NCBI GenBank assembly: GCA_028281825.1
Contig: JANQJC010000081.1
Span: forward strand, 1-59,094
Reading direction: 5' to 3'
DNA: 59,094 bases
Source of the DNA: Flavobacteriales bacterium
GTDB lineage: Bacteria; Bacteroidota; Bacteroidia; JANQJC01
Shown: in pieces, positions 27,444-35,321 of the stretch
How positions within the stretch are numbered: position 1 is the first letter of the stretch
How the letters are laid out: each line of letters starts with the position of its first letter
Notes under the pieces: model-generated
Told to the model about the DNA's origin: nothing
Databases searched by the model: none
Seen by the model: the letters and a program-made list of their open reading frames with translations, nothing else
Translations under genes and position numbers: made by a program

Positions 27444-28271
27444 CTATTGTGGTATGTCATGAAGGTCTTTGTATAGGTCCTCACAATCCTCTAGCATTCT
27501 GTCATTATCCAAGCCACAACGCCCGAAGTAAAACACCACTCCCAGATTAAGGTCAATCCAGGAGTCCTTTCTCGTAGGGTTACCTCTAATCGCCCTATTA
27601 TTAGGCACTATCGCAGGGTTTGAATAATATACAGCAGCAGCAGAACCCAAAACCGCTGGGTCAGGATAGGCATCGCTCACATCATCAAGGTAGTCAGTGA
27701 ACAGCTTATGATAAACAGCCTCCAACTTCACTGCCCATCTACACCTGCGATATTTGATACCCAAACCAGCAGGCACATTGGGTTGCCATAATGAGTATGG
27801 CGCCGGATATCCAGGCACTCCCTGCCCTTCAGTACCCAATGGTTGTAATGGCACCCCATTATGGGTAGGATTAAAATGAAACATACCAAAACCTACAATG
27901 GCATAAGGTATTATCCGAGGTGGGTATTCCCTAACGAAATTAAAAGTTACCCTAAAGCTAATGTCGTCAATAGTGGTAAGGAAGCGCAGGTTCCTATTGC
28001 GGCGGGCAGGGCTAACAGCATAGGCATCCTCCCCCTCTAGTTTACCACGCAGATAGTTCAGGTGTAAGCCAATTATATCACCAGCCTGATAGGTAATGCC
28101 GCCACCATAAGTCAACTTCAAAGTCCTGAAGTCGGGCAAAGCAGTTTCTTTCAAATCGCCTAAATAATACATACCCCCAATGTTGGCGTATATACCAAAC
28201 TTAGGCTGTGCTAACGCCACTGTTGGCAACAATAGCATCAAAAACAAGGCTATACTGATGGCTTTTTTCAT
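27444..28271 (-). CDS. DUF6089-type outer membrane beta-barrel
   Basis: This 275-residue protein has a signal peptide ending ALAQ. Barrel-like strands follow with KFGIYANIGGMYYLGDLKE, LTYGGGITYQAGDIIGLHLNY and YAIVGFGMFHFNP. These fit the DUF6089 family of Bacteroidota outer membrane proteins. The last barrel strand (IDLNLGVVFYFGRC) is followed by a short Cys-containing tail of about 22 residues. Role unknown. It is divergent from the methionine sulfoxide reductase gene. Confidence 0.78.
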   Translation of the reverse strand: MKKAISIALFLMLLLPTVALAQPKFGIYANIGGMYYLGDLKETALPDFRTLKLTYGGGITYQAGDIIGLHLNYLRGKLEGEDAYAVSPARRNRNLRFLTTIDDISFRVTFNFVREYPPRIIPYAIVGFGMFHFNPTHNGVPLQPLGTEGQGVPGYPAPYSLWQPNVPAGLGIKYRRCRWAVKLEAVYHKLFTDYLDDVSDAYPDPAVLGSAAAVYYSNPAIVPNNRAIRGNPTRKDSWIDLNLGVVFYFGRCGLDNDRMLEDCEDLYKDLHDIPQ

Positions 28272-28393
28272 GACTGGCTCATACTCTCTAACGTCGTGTC
28301 AGCAAAAATAGTGCTAAGACTTTTAAATAAAAGTAAAGTTCAAAACTTTCTGAAAAGAAAACATTTCCAACACACATTTCGCATCTTTGCATC

Positions 28394-28876
28394 ATGGCAG
28401 AAAGTATCATACTACCTACAAACGCTACCAAGAGTGAAATTTATCAAGGCTTAATGCCCCAATTAAAGGCGTTGACTGATGGTGAAAAAAACCTCGTAGC
28501 TAATCTTGCAAACATAGCAGCAGCACTCAAAGAGGCTTTCAATTTTTTCTGGGTAGGCTTTTACATAGTGGAGAATAATCAATTGGTATTAGGACCTTTT
28601 CAAGGGCCTGTGGCTTGCACCAGAATAGCTTTTGGGAGAGGAGTGTGCGGCACAACATGGAAAGAAAAGCGCACAATCAATGTGGCTGATGTCAATCAAT
28701 TCCCCGGGCATATTGCTTGCAGTGAACATTCTAAATCCGAAATTGTGGTTCCAATAATAAAAGATGGTGAAGTCAGGTTAATACTGGATATTGACAGTGA
28801 TAAATATTCATCATTTGATGAAGTGGATGAGCAATATTTGAATCAATTGGCTAATTTGGTAGCCTCTTTTGCGTAA
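28394..28876 (+). CDS. msrC: Free methionine-(R)-sulfoxide reductase (GAF domain)
   Basis: This 160-residue single GAF-domain enzyme reduces free Met-(R)-sulfoxide, protecting against oxidants in the cytosol. Cys75, Cys85 (GRGVCG) and Cys109 (HIACSEHSKSEIVVP) have the same spacing (10 and 24 residues) as the three redox Cys of the E. coli enzyme. The LDIDSDK motif is present. A GCATCTTTG -7-like element (28382-28389) lies just before the ATG, suggesting a very short leader. The next gene begins 3 bases after its stop in the same frame. Confidence 0.94.
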   Translation: MAESIILPTNATKSEIYQGLMPQLKALTDGEKNLVANLANIAAALKEAFNFFWVGFYIVENNQLVLGPFQGPVACTRIAFGRGVCGTTWKEKRTINVADVNQFPGHIACSEHSKSEIVVPIIKDGEVRLILDIDSDKYSSFDEVDEQYLNQLANLVASFA

Positions 28877-28879
28877 GAC

Positions 28880-30658
28880 TTGAACAGAACTTTAAAAACC
28901 GTACCTGCTTATTACCTGGCACTTGCCTTGCTCGTAGTATTGAGTAGTTGTGCCCAGCAAGGTCAACCATCAGGCGGCCCGAAAGACACCACTCCACCAG
29001 AAGTACTGGAAACTATACCACCTAACCAAAACACCAACTTCATCGGTGATAAAATCACATTCACTTTTGATGAGTACATGCAGATACAGGATGCGAGTAA
29101 TCAATTCTTTATATCACCACCATTAAAAGCACTTCCTGATTTCACCATCAAGAAAAAGTCATTAATAGTGACTTTTAAAGACACCCTTAAGCCTAATACC
29201 ACCTATAACATCAACTTCGGTGAGTCAATCAAAGACATTAATGAAAGTAATGTCTTGAATAATTTGAGCTACGCTTTCTCCACAGGGCCATATATCGATT
29301 CGCTCTCACTTTCAGGCCAGGTTGTAGATGCTTTTGATAAGTCTACCGAAAAAGCAGTGTTGGTAATGCTTTATGATACTGAAGTAGACTCCATGCCGAT
29401 GAAAAAGTTGCCAACCTATTACACCAAATGTGATGAGAATGGCAACTTCACCCTCACCAACTTAAAGGAAGGCAACTACAAACTCATCGCCCTGAAAGAC
29501 AAAAACAGCAACCTGCTTTTCGACCTGCCTGAGGAAGAAGCCATTGGATTTATCGATACCCTGATTGCCCCAATATATGTCCCAAGACCTGAACCAAAAG
29601 ATACCGCCGCACAGGATACCTTAAAGCCAAAAAAGCAACCAATCGCAGAAAAAGATTCTCTCAAAGAAAGCCCTAAACCAAAACTTACGGTTCGCACTTT
29701 TACAGAGGAAAAATCAATCCAATACCTTAAAAAGTCATTCTCACCCGAATACTGTAAGGTGGTTTTTGTGTATAACAGACCAGTTGAGAAGATTGATATA
29801 GAAAGTCTTAACCTCAAGATTGACCACGAATGGATGTTTAAGGAATTCAGCAAAAACAGGGATACCGTAGCCGTCTGGCTATTTATTAAAGCTGTTAATC
29901 ATACCGATTCACTTATACTAGAGGTTCACACTGATACCTGCAAAGCAGATACCGTAGAACTCATTATCGGCGGTGATAACGGAAAGTCAAAGAAAGGAAA
30001 GACCACGAAGAAAGAAGAAAAGAAGTCGTCGACAGAGGGAATGGCTCTAAAGCTATCGGCCCCAGGTGCTGGCAAAACACAACATCCCAATAAGGGTTTT
30101 GAGGTAAGGTTCAATCATCCTGTGCTTTACTCTGAACTGCCGCAAATAGTCCTAACAGAAGACAGTAACAGAGTGGAGTTCACCACCAGCAGCGACCACC
30201 CAGCCTTGAGAAGTTTTTACATTAACTACGATTGGAAGGAAAACAAAAAATACAAGCTTTTTATCCCTCCCAAATGTTTTAGGGACTTTTATACCCTTGA
30301 AAATGACACTTTTCAGGTTGAGTTTAAAACTGGTAATATCGAGGATTACGGCAACCTAATACTCCACCTTGAAATGCCGCAAACAACAACCCCACATATC
30401 TTACAGTTGCTGAACGATAAAACCAAAGTAGTTTCAGAAAAAATAGTTACAAAAAGTGAGAAAATCACCTTCCCATTATTACAACCTGGCAGCTATACGC
30501 TTAAAATAATAGCAGACGAAAACGCCAACGGAAAATGGGATACTGGTAACTATCTCAAACAACTGCAACCCGAAAAAATAATCCTCCACAAAGGCGCCGG
30601 TATCACCATACGCGCAAATTGGGATATGGAAGTAGAATGGCAGCTTGACTCTCCATAA
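28880..30658 (+). CDS. Ig-like (Big_5) domain lipoprotein
   Basis: This 592-residue predicted lipoprotein (lipobox VLSSC) starts at TTG 28880. An in-frame stop lies one codon upstream and no ATG precedes the signal peptide, so the TTG start is well supported. After SGGPKDTTPPEVLETIPPN comes a bacterial Ig-like Big_5 domain (about 45-140, FDEYMQIQD ... YAFSTGP). A carboxypeptidase-regulatory-like domain follows (about 145-225, DENGNFTLTNLKEGNYKLIALKD), then Lys-rich linkers and a second Big_5-like domain (about 390-490). It is widespread in Bacteroidota as an outer-membrane lipoprotein of unknown role. It is probably co-transcribed with msrC. Confidence 0.85.
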   Translation: MNRTLKTVPAYYLALALLVVLSSCAQQGQPSGGPKDTTPPEVLETIPPNQNTNFIGDKITFTFDEYMQIQDASNQFFISPPLKALPDFTIKKKSLIVTFKDTLKPNTTYNINFGESIKDINESNVLNNLSYAFSTGPYIDSLSLSGQVVDAFDKSTEKAVLVMLYDTEVDSMPMKKLPTYYTKCDENGNFTLTNLKEGNYKLIALKDKNSNLLFDLPEEEAIGFIDTLIAPIYVPRPEPKDTAAQDTLKPKKQPIAEKDSLKESPKPKLTVRTFTEEKSIQYLKKSFSPEYCKVVFVYNRPVEKIDIESLNLKIDHEWMFKEFSKNRDTVAVWLFIKAVNHTDSLILEVHTDTCKADTVELIIGGDNGKSKKGKTTKKEEKKSSTEGMALKLSAPGAGKTQHPNKGFEVRFNHPVLYSELPQIVLTEDSNRVEFTTSSDHPALRSFYINYDWKENKKYKLFIPPKCFRDFYTLENDTFQVEFKTGNIEDYGNLILHLEMPQTTTPHILQLLNDKTKVVSEKIVTKSEKITFPLLQPGSYTLKIIADENANGKWDTGNYLKQLQPEKIILHKGAGITIRANWDMEVEWQLDSP

Positions 30659-30679
30659 CCTATTGTATTATTGAAAACT

Positions 30680-30687
30680 TATCTTTG
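30680..30687 (+). promoter_or_regulatory. -7 promoter element deciding the start of the next gene
   Basis: TATCTTTG matches TAnnTTTG exactly. It overlaps a TTG (30685) that begins the longest reading frame, so that codon cannot be in the mRNA; the ATG at 30712 is the start. Confidence 0.6.
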
Positions 30688-30711
30688 CTCCATCAATTGA
30701 TACCCAAGACT

Positions 30712-31413
30712 ATGAAAAAACGCTACTCGATACTTTTGGCGGCATTGTTTGTATCGTTCAATCTTTATGCCCAGGATACTCCCGTTGAAGAATCAGAACC
30801 GCAGAAAAAGTCACCTGCTAAGGATAGGCTAATAATAGGCATGACGCTGGACAATTGGTTAAATGCTCCAGATTATATTGAGACTAAGATTTACTCACCG
30901 GGCTTCAATGTAGCAGTCATGTATGATTTGCCGTTTGGCAGAAGCACTTTTAGTTTTGCTGGCGGTGTTGGCTTTAACTCTTTCAACGCCCATTCAAATG
31001 GTCGACTGTTTTACGTACTGGATAGCACGGGTACAGTGACTGAAACCAACCTTCTGGAAATCCCCGATTCCGTAGATTATAAAAAGAATAAACTATCCCT
31101 CAATTTTGTAGAAGTGCCGATTGAGTTGCGTTTCCGCTCCAAGCCCGATAAAACCTTTAGAAGGTTTAGTGTAGCTGCTGGTTTCAAAATTGGCATCTTG
31201 GTACAAAGCCACACCAAGTACAAAGACGAAGGGATTAAACTTAAGACCTATTATATCCCAAACTTAGAGAACCTGCGCTATGGCCCTACTTTCCGCATTG
31301 GCTATGGCAAGGTAAGCCTTTTTGGTTTTTATTCTCTTGTCAATGTGTTTAAGGAGGGCAAAGGCACCGAGCTCACACCCATCTCAGCAGGTATAATGAT
31401 AGTTCCTTATTAA
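30712..31413 (+). CDS. Porin-family outer membrane beta-barrel
   Basis: This 233-residue protein has a signal peptide (MKKRYSILLAALFVSFNLYAQ) and an acidic, low-complexity stretch. A barrel of alternating strands follows (LIIGMTLDNWLN, GFNVAVMYDLPFGRSTFSFAGGVGFN, GPTFRIGYGKVSLFGFYSLVN) ending ISAGIMIVPY with a C-terminal aromatic. It has the outline of the PorT/OmpW-like small barrels of this phylum; the exact family is not fixed. It has its own promoter. Confidence 0.7.
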   Translation: MKKRYSILLAALFVSFNLYAQDTPVEESEPQKKSPAKDRLIIGMTLDNWLNAPDYIETKIYSPGFNVAVMYDLPFGRSTFSFAGGVGFNSFNAHSNGRLFYVLDSTGTVTETNLLEIPDSVDYKKNKLSLNFVEVPIELRFRSKPDKTFRRFSVAAGFKIGILVQSHTKYKDEGIKLKTYYIPNLENLRYGPTFRIGYGKVSLFGFYSLVNVFKEGKGTELTPISAGIMIVPY

Positions 31414-31436
31414 TTCAAGCACAATCAGGCATGGAT

Positions 31437-31469
31437 ATTGTCGTTGTATTGGGGAACTGAATATCTTTG
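31437..31469 (+). promoter_or_regulatory. Promoter of the SPOR-domain gene
   Basis: The -7 box TATCTTTG (31462-31469) matches TAnnTTTG exactly. ATTG (31437-31440) lies 21 bases upstream as a likely -33 box with one mismatch. Transcription would begin within a few bases of the GTG at 31474. Confidence 0.55.
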
Positions 31470-31473
31470 TAAT

Positions 31474-32028
31474 GTGATTCGTACCTCAATTATATTGTTC
31501 CTTTTCAGCGTTTCTTTTGTTTTCACTGGAGTTGCGCAAGAAGACTCATTGAAAAGAAAACGCGTTTCTCTTACAGCTTCATCTCTCTCTCGCATTATGG
31601 CGAATGGAGATACCCTTATAGAGTGGAAAACTGACCTTGATAGTGGTATGACACTAGCCACAAAAGAGGGCAGGATAACAGTACACACCAGCCCCGAGAT
31701 GGATGAACTATTTGAGAAATACATCCGCCTTTCTGAAGAAAAACGCATTCCAATAAACGGCTACAGGGTACAAATTGCGTCTGCTTCAGGCAACAATGCC
31801 AAAAGCAACGTGAATACCGTCAAATCCCGCTTTTTGACCAATTACCCTGATGTACCAGCTTATCTGATTTGGGAGTCTCCTAATTACAAGATAAGGGTTG
31901 GCAACTTTCGCAGTAAACTTGACGCTGAGAAGTTTCAAAGAACCATTGATGAGCTTTTCCCATACGCCTTTATCGTAAGAGACGATATCAACTTTCCCAA
32001 ATTAGGGAAACAGGAAGAGGAAGAATAG
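31474..32028 (+). CDS. SPOR domain-containing exported protein
   Basis: About 184 residues from GTG 31474 (MIRTSIILFLFSVSFVF). A longer frame starts at TTG 31438, but the promoter lies inside it. The signal peptide ends VFTGVAQ. A linker with VSLTASSLSRIMANGD and a conserved short domain precede a C-terminal SPOR domain (about 105-175: GYRVQIASASGNNAKSN, then YKIRVGNFRSKLDAEKF). SPOR domains bind denuded glycan strands at division sites. An acidic tail (KQEEEE) ends the protein. It could help place wall enzymes at the septum. Confidence 0.82.
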   Translation: MIRTSIILFLFSVSFVFTGVAQEDSLKRKRVSLTASSLSRIMANGDTLIEWKTDLDSGMTLATKEGRITVHTSPEMDELFEKYIRLSEEKRIPINGYRVQIASASGNNAKSNVNTVKSRFLTNYPDVPAYLIWESPNYKIRVGNFRSKLDAEKFQRTIDELFPYAFIVRDDINFPKLGKQEEEE

Positions 32029-32142
32029 CTTGGGAACACCCTCCCAGAAAAAGGCCATTTTTCTTGTGTTTGTATATTATTTGTTCCAGATTTGACAGTT
32101 ATTCGTAATTTAAACGAACAATTTTCTACACCAAAACCAATT

Positions 32143-33039
32143 ATGAGAAACAAACAGCTACTTGTTCTTCTTTTGTGTTTACTCATCAGCCTGCCAGCCA
32201 TTTCAGGTGGGCCATGGACTAAACCAAAAGGCAGTGGATATGCCCAAATTGGCATGAGCTACCTGCAATACTCCAGCATATTTGGTAACATCTCGCCACG
32301 CATTAATTTGCGCAGAGAGGTAACTGATATGACTATTCAAGGATATCTTGAATATGGAATTACTGATAAACTTACTCTTATTGGTGTACTTCCATTCAAG
32401 TCGGTAAAAACAGGCGACGACGTGTTGGAGTCCGATTACTTTTATGACACCCAAAGATTTAGTGACACTTTATTGCCTGCAAGCAGTCTTTTTGGAATTG
32501 GCAATGCAAGGTTGGGAGCCCGTTACAATTTTATCAAAAAAGCTTTTCTACTTTCCGGTGAGCTTAATGTAGAAAACGGCTCTGTTGCTTATGAATGTTC
32601 ATCCTCCCTGCGCACAGGTTACAGTGCATGGGCCATTGAGCCAAGCATCTCCTTTGGGCGTGGATGGAACAAACTATACTTCTTCATAGATAACGCTTTC
32701 AGATATAGAACTAACAATTACAGCCATGAAACTAACCACGCTGTTGAACTAGGTTATAAGCTATTCCCAAAAACATGGATAGCTTTTAGAAGTGAAGCGC
32801 GTATCTCAATGAAAAATGAACGAACAACTAACAAGGATATACACACTGGCCTCTCACCCAACAATCAGCAATATGTAGGCTATGGCTTTAAAGCCTCGCA
32901 AGGCATTGGAGACAATTTTGCAATCAACCTCGGTTTTTTTGGTGGTTTTGGAGAACTCGTGGGAGCAAGCCCATCAATCAATTTTGGGATAAGTTATCAA
33001 TGGGAGAAAAAGAAAGGAACCGAAACAACGACTGAATGA
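32143..33039 (+). CDS. Outer membrane barrel, transporter-like
   Basis: This 298-residue protein is read from ATG 32143; the longer frame from TTG 32092 lacks a signal-like start. The signal peptide ends LPAISGG, and the mature chain begins GPWTKPKGSGYAQIGMSYLQYSS, typical of MetA-like (phenol-degradation type) and related channel-forming barrels. Strand pairs continue to GISYQWEKKK. Such proteins take up small hydrophobic compounds in other bacteria; here the substrate is unknown. Its stop overlaps the start of the DinB gene (ATGA at 33036-33039), indicating coupled translation. Confidence 0.68.
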   Translation: MRNKQLLVLLLCLLISLPAISGGPWTKPKGSGYAQIGMSYLQYSSIFGNISPRINLRREVTDMTIQGYLEYGITDKLTLIGVLPFKSVKTGDDVLESDYFYDTQRFSDTLLPASSLFGIGNARLGARYNFIKKAFLLSGELNVENGSVAYECSSSLRTGYSAWAIEPSISFGRGWNKLYFFIDNAFRYRTNNYSHETNHAVELGYKLFPKTWIAFRSEARISMKNERTTNKDIHTGLSPNNQQYVGYGFKASQGIGDNFAINLGFFGGFGELVGASPSINFGISYQWEKKKGTETTTE

Positions 33040-33563
33040 CGCAAACACAACTTATAGGTGCAAATAAAGAGATACTGTTCCAGCTTAAAGTTTTGGTAGA
33101 GGGACTTCAGGATACACAATTTTCAACACCTCAAAAAGAAGCATTCAACGCTTCGATTGGTCAACATGTGAGGCATATACTAGAGTTCTACACATGTTTA
33201 TTCGAGGGAACACAAAAAGGTGAGGTAAATTATGATACCCGGAAAAGAGACAAAGCCATTGAAGAAAATAGGGTTTATGCACTGGAAGTTCTCGAAGCCA
33301 TAATTTTACAGTTGGATGAAGTATATACGGATAAACCTTTAAGGCTTAAGGTTGAATTATCCGGCAAAGGCCAATCAGTGGCTACCTTATCCACCAATTA
33401 CGAAAGAGAGTTGATCTACACCCTTGAGCATGCTATACACCACATGGCAATTATAAAGATTATCGTCAACCTGAAATATGCAGGTGTGGAGCTAATGAAA
33501 AACTTTGGTGTGGCATTCTCCACTATCGCTTTTAAAGAAGCACAAACCAATCAACATTACTAA
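33036..33563 (+). CDS. DinB-like four-helix bundle protein
   Basis: This 175-residue cytosolic protein has the DinB/YfiT helical layout with likely metal His in SIGQHVRHILEF (first helix) and LEHAIHHMAIIKI (third helix). DinB-like proteins include thiol-dependent S-transferases and metal-dependent hydrolases; no specific reaction can be named. Its start overlaps the barrel gene stop by 4 bases, and the ATP-grasp gene follows after 3 bases, forming a tight three-gene unit. Confidence 0.82.
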   Translation: MTQTQLIGANKEILFQLKVLVEGLQDTQFSTPQKEAFNASIGQHVRHILEFYTCLFEGTQKGEVNYDTRKRDKAIEENRVYALEVLEAIILQLDEVYTDKPLRLKVELSGKGQSVATLSTNYERELIYTLEHAIHHMAIIKIIVNLKYAGVELMKNFGVAFSTIAFKEAQTNQHY

Positions 33564-33566
33564 CTT

Positions 33567-34568
33567 ATGAAGCTGCAGAAGTGGCTAAATTGGGAGTTTT
33601 GGCCTTGGTGGTTCTTTTACATCCCAATGTACTTCTATGGTTTCTGGCTGAGTGTAAAAGCCGGTGCGCTTACCTTTTTTGTTGCAGCCAATCCAAAAAT
33701 GAGGTATGGTGGTATGTTCGGCACATCAAAGTATGAGATACTCAATAACTTTGATAAGCACCTGATACCTACCACACTTTTGGTTAACCCCAAAAAACAT
33801 CAAACCGCCCTTGAAAGAATAGAAAAAGCAGGCATCACCTACCCCCTAATCGCGAAGCCTGATATTGGCGAACGGGGCAAAGGGGTTCAGTTGATTAAAA
33901 CAGAAGTCAATCTTTTGGACTATCTAAAAAACACTGCTGAACTTACCATTATCCAAGAGTATATCGATTATCCTATTGAGTTGGGTATCATGTTCATCAA
34001 GATGCCAGGAGAAGAGCAGGGTAAAATCACCTCTATCGTGAGAAAAGACTTTCCTCATGTTCGCGGTGATGGAAAAACCAATCTGCAAGAGCTAATTAGA
34101 AATGATGCGCGCGGTAAATACTATTTCAAATTGCTCTCCCAGGAGTTAAAGGAAGAAATGGACACTGTTCTTGAGAAAGGAGAACTCAAAAGGCTGGTAT
34201 TTATTGGCAACCACGTAAGAGGCACCACCTTTCTCAATGCCAATCATCTTATCAATTATAAGCTTGAAAAAGTATTCGACGCTATCAGCCACCAGCAACC
34301 CGAGTTTTACATTGGCCGCTTTGACATAAAAGCCAGAAGCATTGAAGAACTTGAGAACGGACAAGGTTTCAAAATAATGGAGCTAAACGGTGTAAACTCT
34401 GAACCAGCCCACATTTACGACCCTAAAAACTCTTTACCAAAAGCCTACAAAGACCTCTTTGCACATTGGGATAAAGTCTACGAACTGTGTAGGGCAAATC
34501 ATAAAAAAGGCATCCCCTATGATAAAGCTCCTCGGGTAATCAAAGCCCTGAAAGCGCACCAAGCCTAA
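33567..34568 (+). CDS. Membrane-anchored ATP-grasp protein, unknown substrate
   Basis: 333 residues. The aromatic N-terminus (about 1-40: WEFWPWWFFYIPMYFYGFWL) looks like a membrane anchor. An ATP-grasp fold follows: PLIAKPDIGERGKGV (ATP Lys and Gly-rich loop), IIQEYIDYPIELGIMFI (hinge), VRGDGKTNLQEL, then a metal-binding segment FKIMELNGVNSEPAHIYDP with Glu and Asn ligands. Automatic annotation often calls this family D-Ala-D-Ala ligase, but the N-terminal domain of Ddl is missing and a true Ddl role is unlikely. It probably joins a carboxylate to an amine at the membrane (inference). It is the last gene of the barrel-DinB-ATP-grasp unit. Confidence 0.78.
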   Translation: MKLQKWLNWEFWPWWFFYIPMYFYGFWLSVKAGALTFFVAANPKMRYGGMFGTSKYEILNNFDKHLIPTTLLVNPKKHQTALERIEKAGITYPLIAKPDIGERGKGVQLIKTEVNLLDYLKNTAELTIIQEYIDYPIELGIMFIKMPGEEQGKITSIVRKDFPHVRGDGKTNLQELIRNDARGKYYFKLLSQELKEEMDTVLEKGELKRLVFIGNHVRGTTFLNANHLINYKLEKVFDAISHQQPEFYIGRFDIKARSIEELENGQGFKIMELNGVNSEPAHIYDPKNSLPKAYKDLFAHWDKVYELCRANHKKGIPYDKAPRVIKALKAHQA

Positions 34569-34781
34569 ATCCATCATTTGCCCTATTTTGTGGGTCTACT
34601 TAACTATGAGGACAAAAGAGTGTTGTTTTTCAATAGGAAAGCAAACAAACAGGCAGTGCACAACTCCCTTCCAGTGCAGCCACTAATAATACCTTTAGAT
34701 TTTCCTATGCCAATAATTTAGTTTTTCTTTACGAAGTAGAAACCCGCACCTGGACAGGCTATTGCGGACTAAAGTAAAACT

Positions 34782-35321
34782 GTGATAATACAATACATAA
34801 AAGCCCTACACATCATTTTCGTGGTAACTTGGTTTGCAGGGCTTTTTTATATTGTCCGCCTCTTTATTTATCATGTAGAAGCAGATAAAAAACCCGAGCC
34901 TGAGCGCTCCATACTTCAAGGCCAATTCAAAATCATGGAGAAGCGCCTGTGGTATATCATCACCGTACCATCTATGTATCTGGCTATCATTTTTGGCCTG
35001 TGGTTAGTCCATGAGTTTAATTACTGGACAAAACCCTTTATGTTAGTCAAGTTCAGTTTAGTCCTTTTGTTGGTGTTATATCACCTCACTTGTGGCAAAA
35101 TACTCCGAGAACTGCAAAATGATATCATTAAAAACCGTTCCTTCTCCCTTCGCCTGTGGAATGAAGCTGCCACCATACTATTGGTATCTATAGTTTTTGT
35201 AATAGTCCTAAAAAATGCCCTCTCATGGATTTGGGGCTTGGCTGGTTTTTTTGTCTTTGGCCTTATTCTGTTCTTAGCAACAAGAATGTATAAGAAATCA
35301 CGTGAGAAAAAAGGTGACTAG
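34782..35321 (+). CDS. hemJ: Protoporphyrinogen IX oxidase HemJ
   Basis: This 179-residue, four-to-five-span membrane enzyme oxidises protoporphyrinogen IX in heme synthesis. The family pattern is clear: IKALHIIFVVTWFAGLFYIVRLFIYHVEA split over helices 1 and 2, EKRLWYIITVPSM, and the Lys-containing helix KPFMLVKF. The start is GTG 34782, two codons before QYIKALH, and no ATG is available upstream in frame. The 213 bases before it (34569-34781) hold no supported feature. Its stop abuts that of the DUF5686 gene with no base between. Confidence 0.9.
   Translation: MIIQYIKALHIIFVVTWFAGLFYIVRLFIYHVEADKKPEPERSILQGQFKIMEKRLWYIITVPSMYLAIIFGLWLVHEFNYWTKPFMLVKFSLVLLLVLYHLTCGKILRELQNDIIKNRSFSLRLWNEAATILLVSIVFVIVLKNALSWIWGLAGFFVFGLILFLATRMYKKSREKKGD

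Noticed and set aside
27344-27550. A 68-residue rightward reading frame
   Set aside because: It overlaps the 3' end of the DUF6089 gene on the other strand and has no recognisable domain or promoter.
30685-30711. TTG start for the porin-family gene
   Set aside because: The codon overlaps the promoter -7 element, so it is not in the mRNA; the ATG at 30712 begins a signal peptide.
34611-34700. A short reading frame of about 26 codons in the gap before hemJ
   Set aside because: No promoter, no conserved-looking sequence and below a length I can defend.
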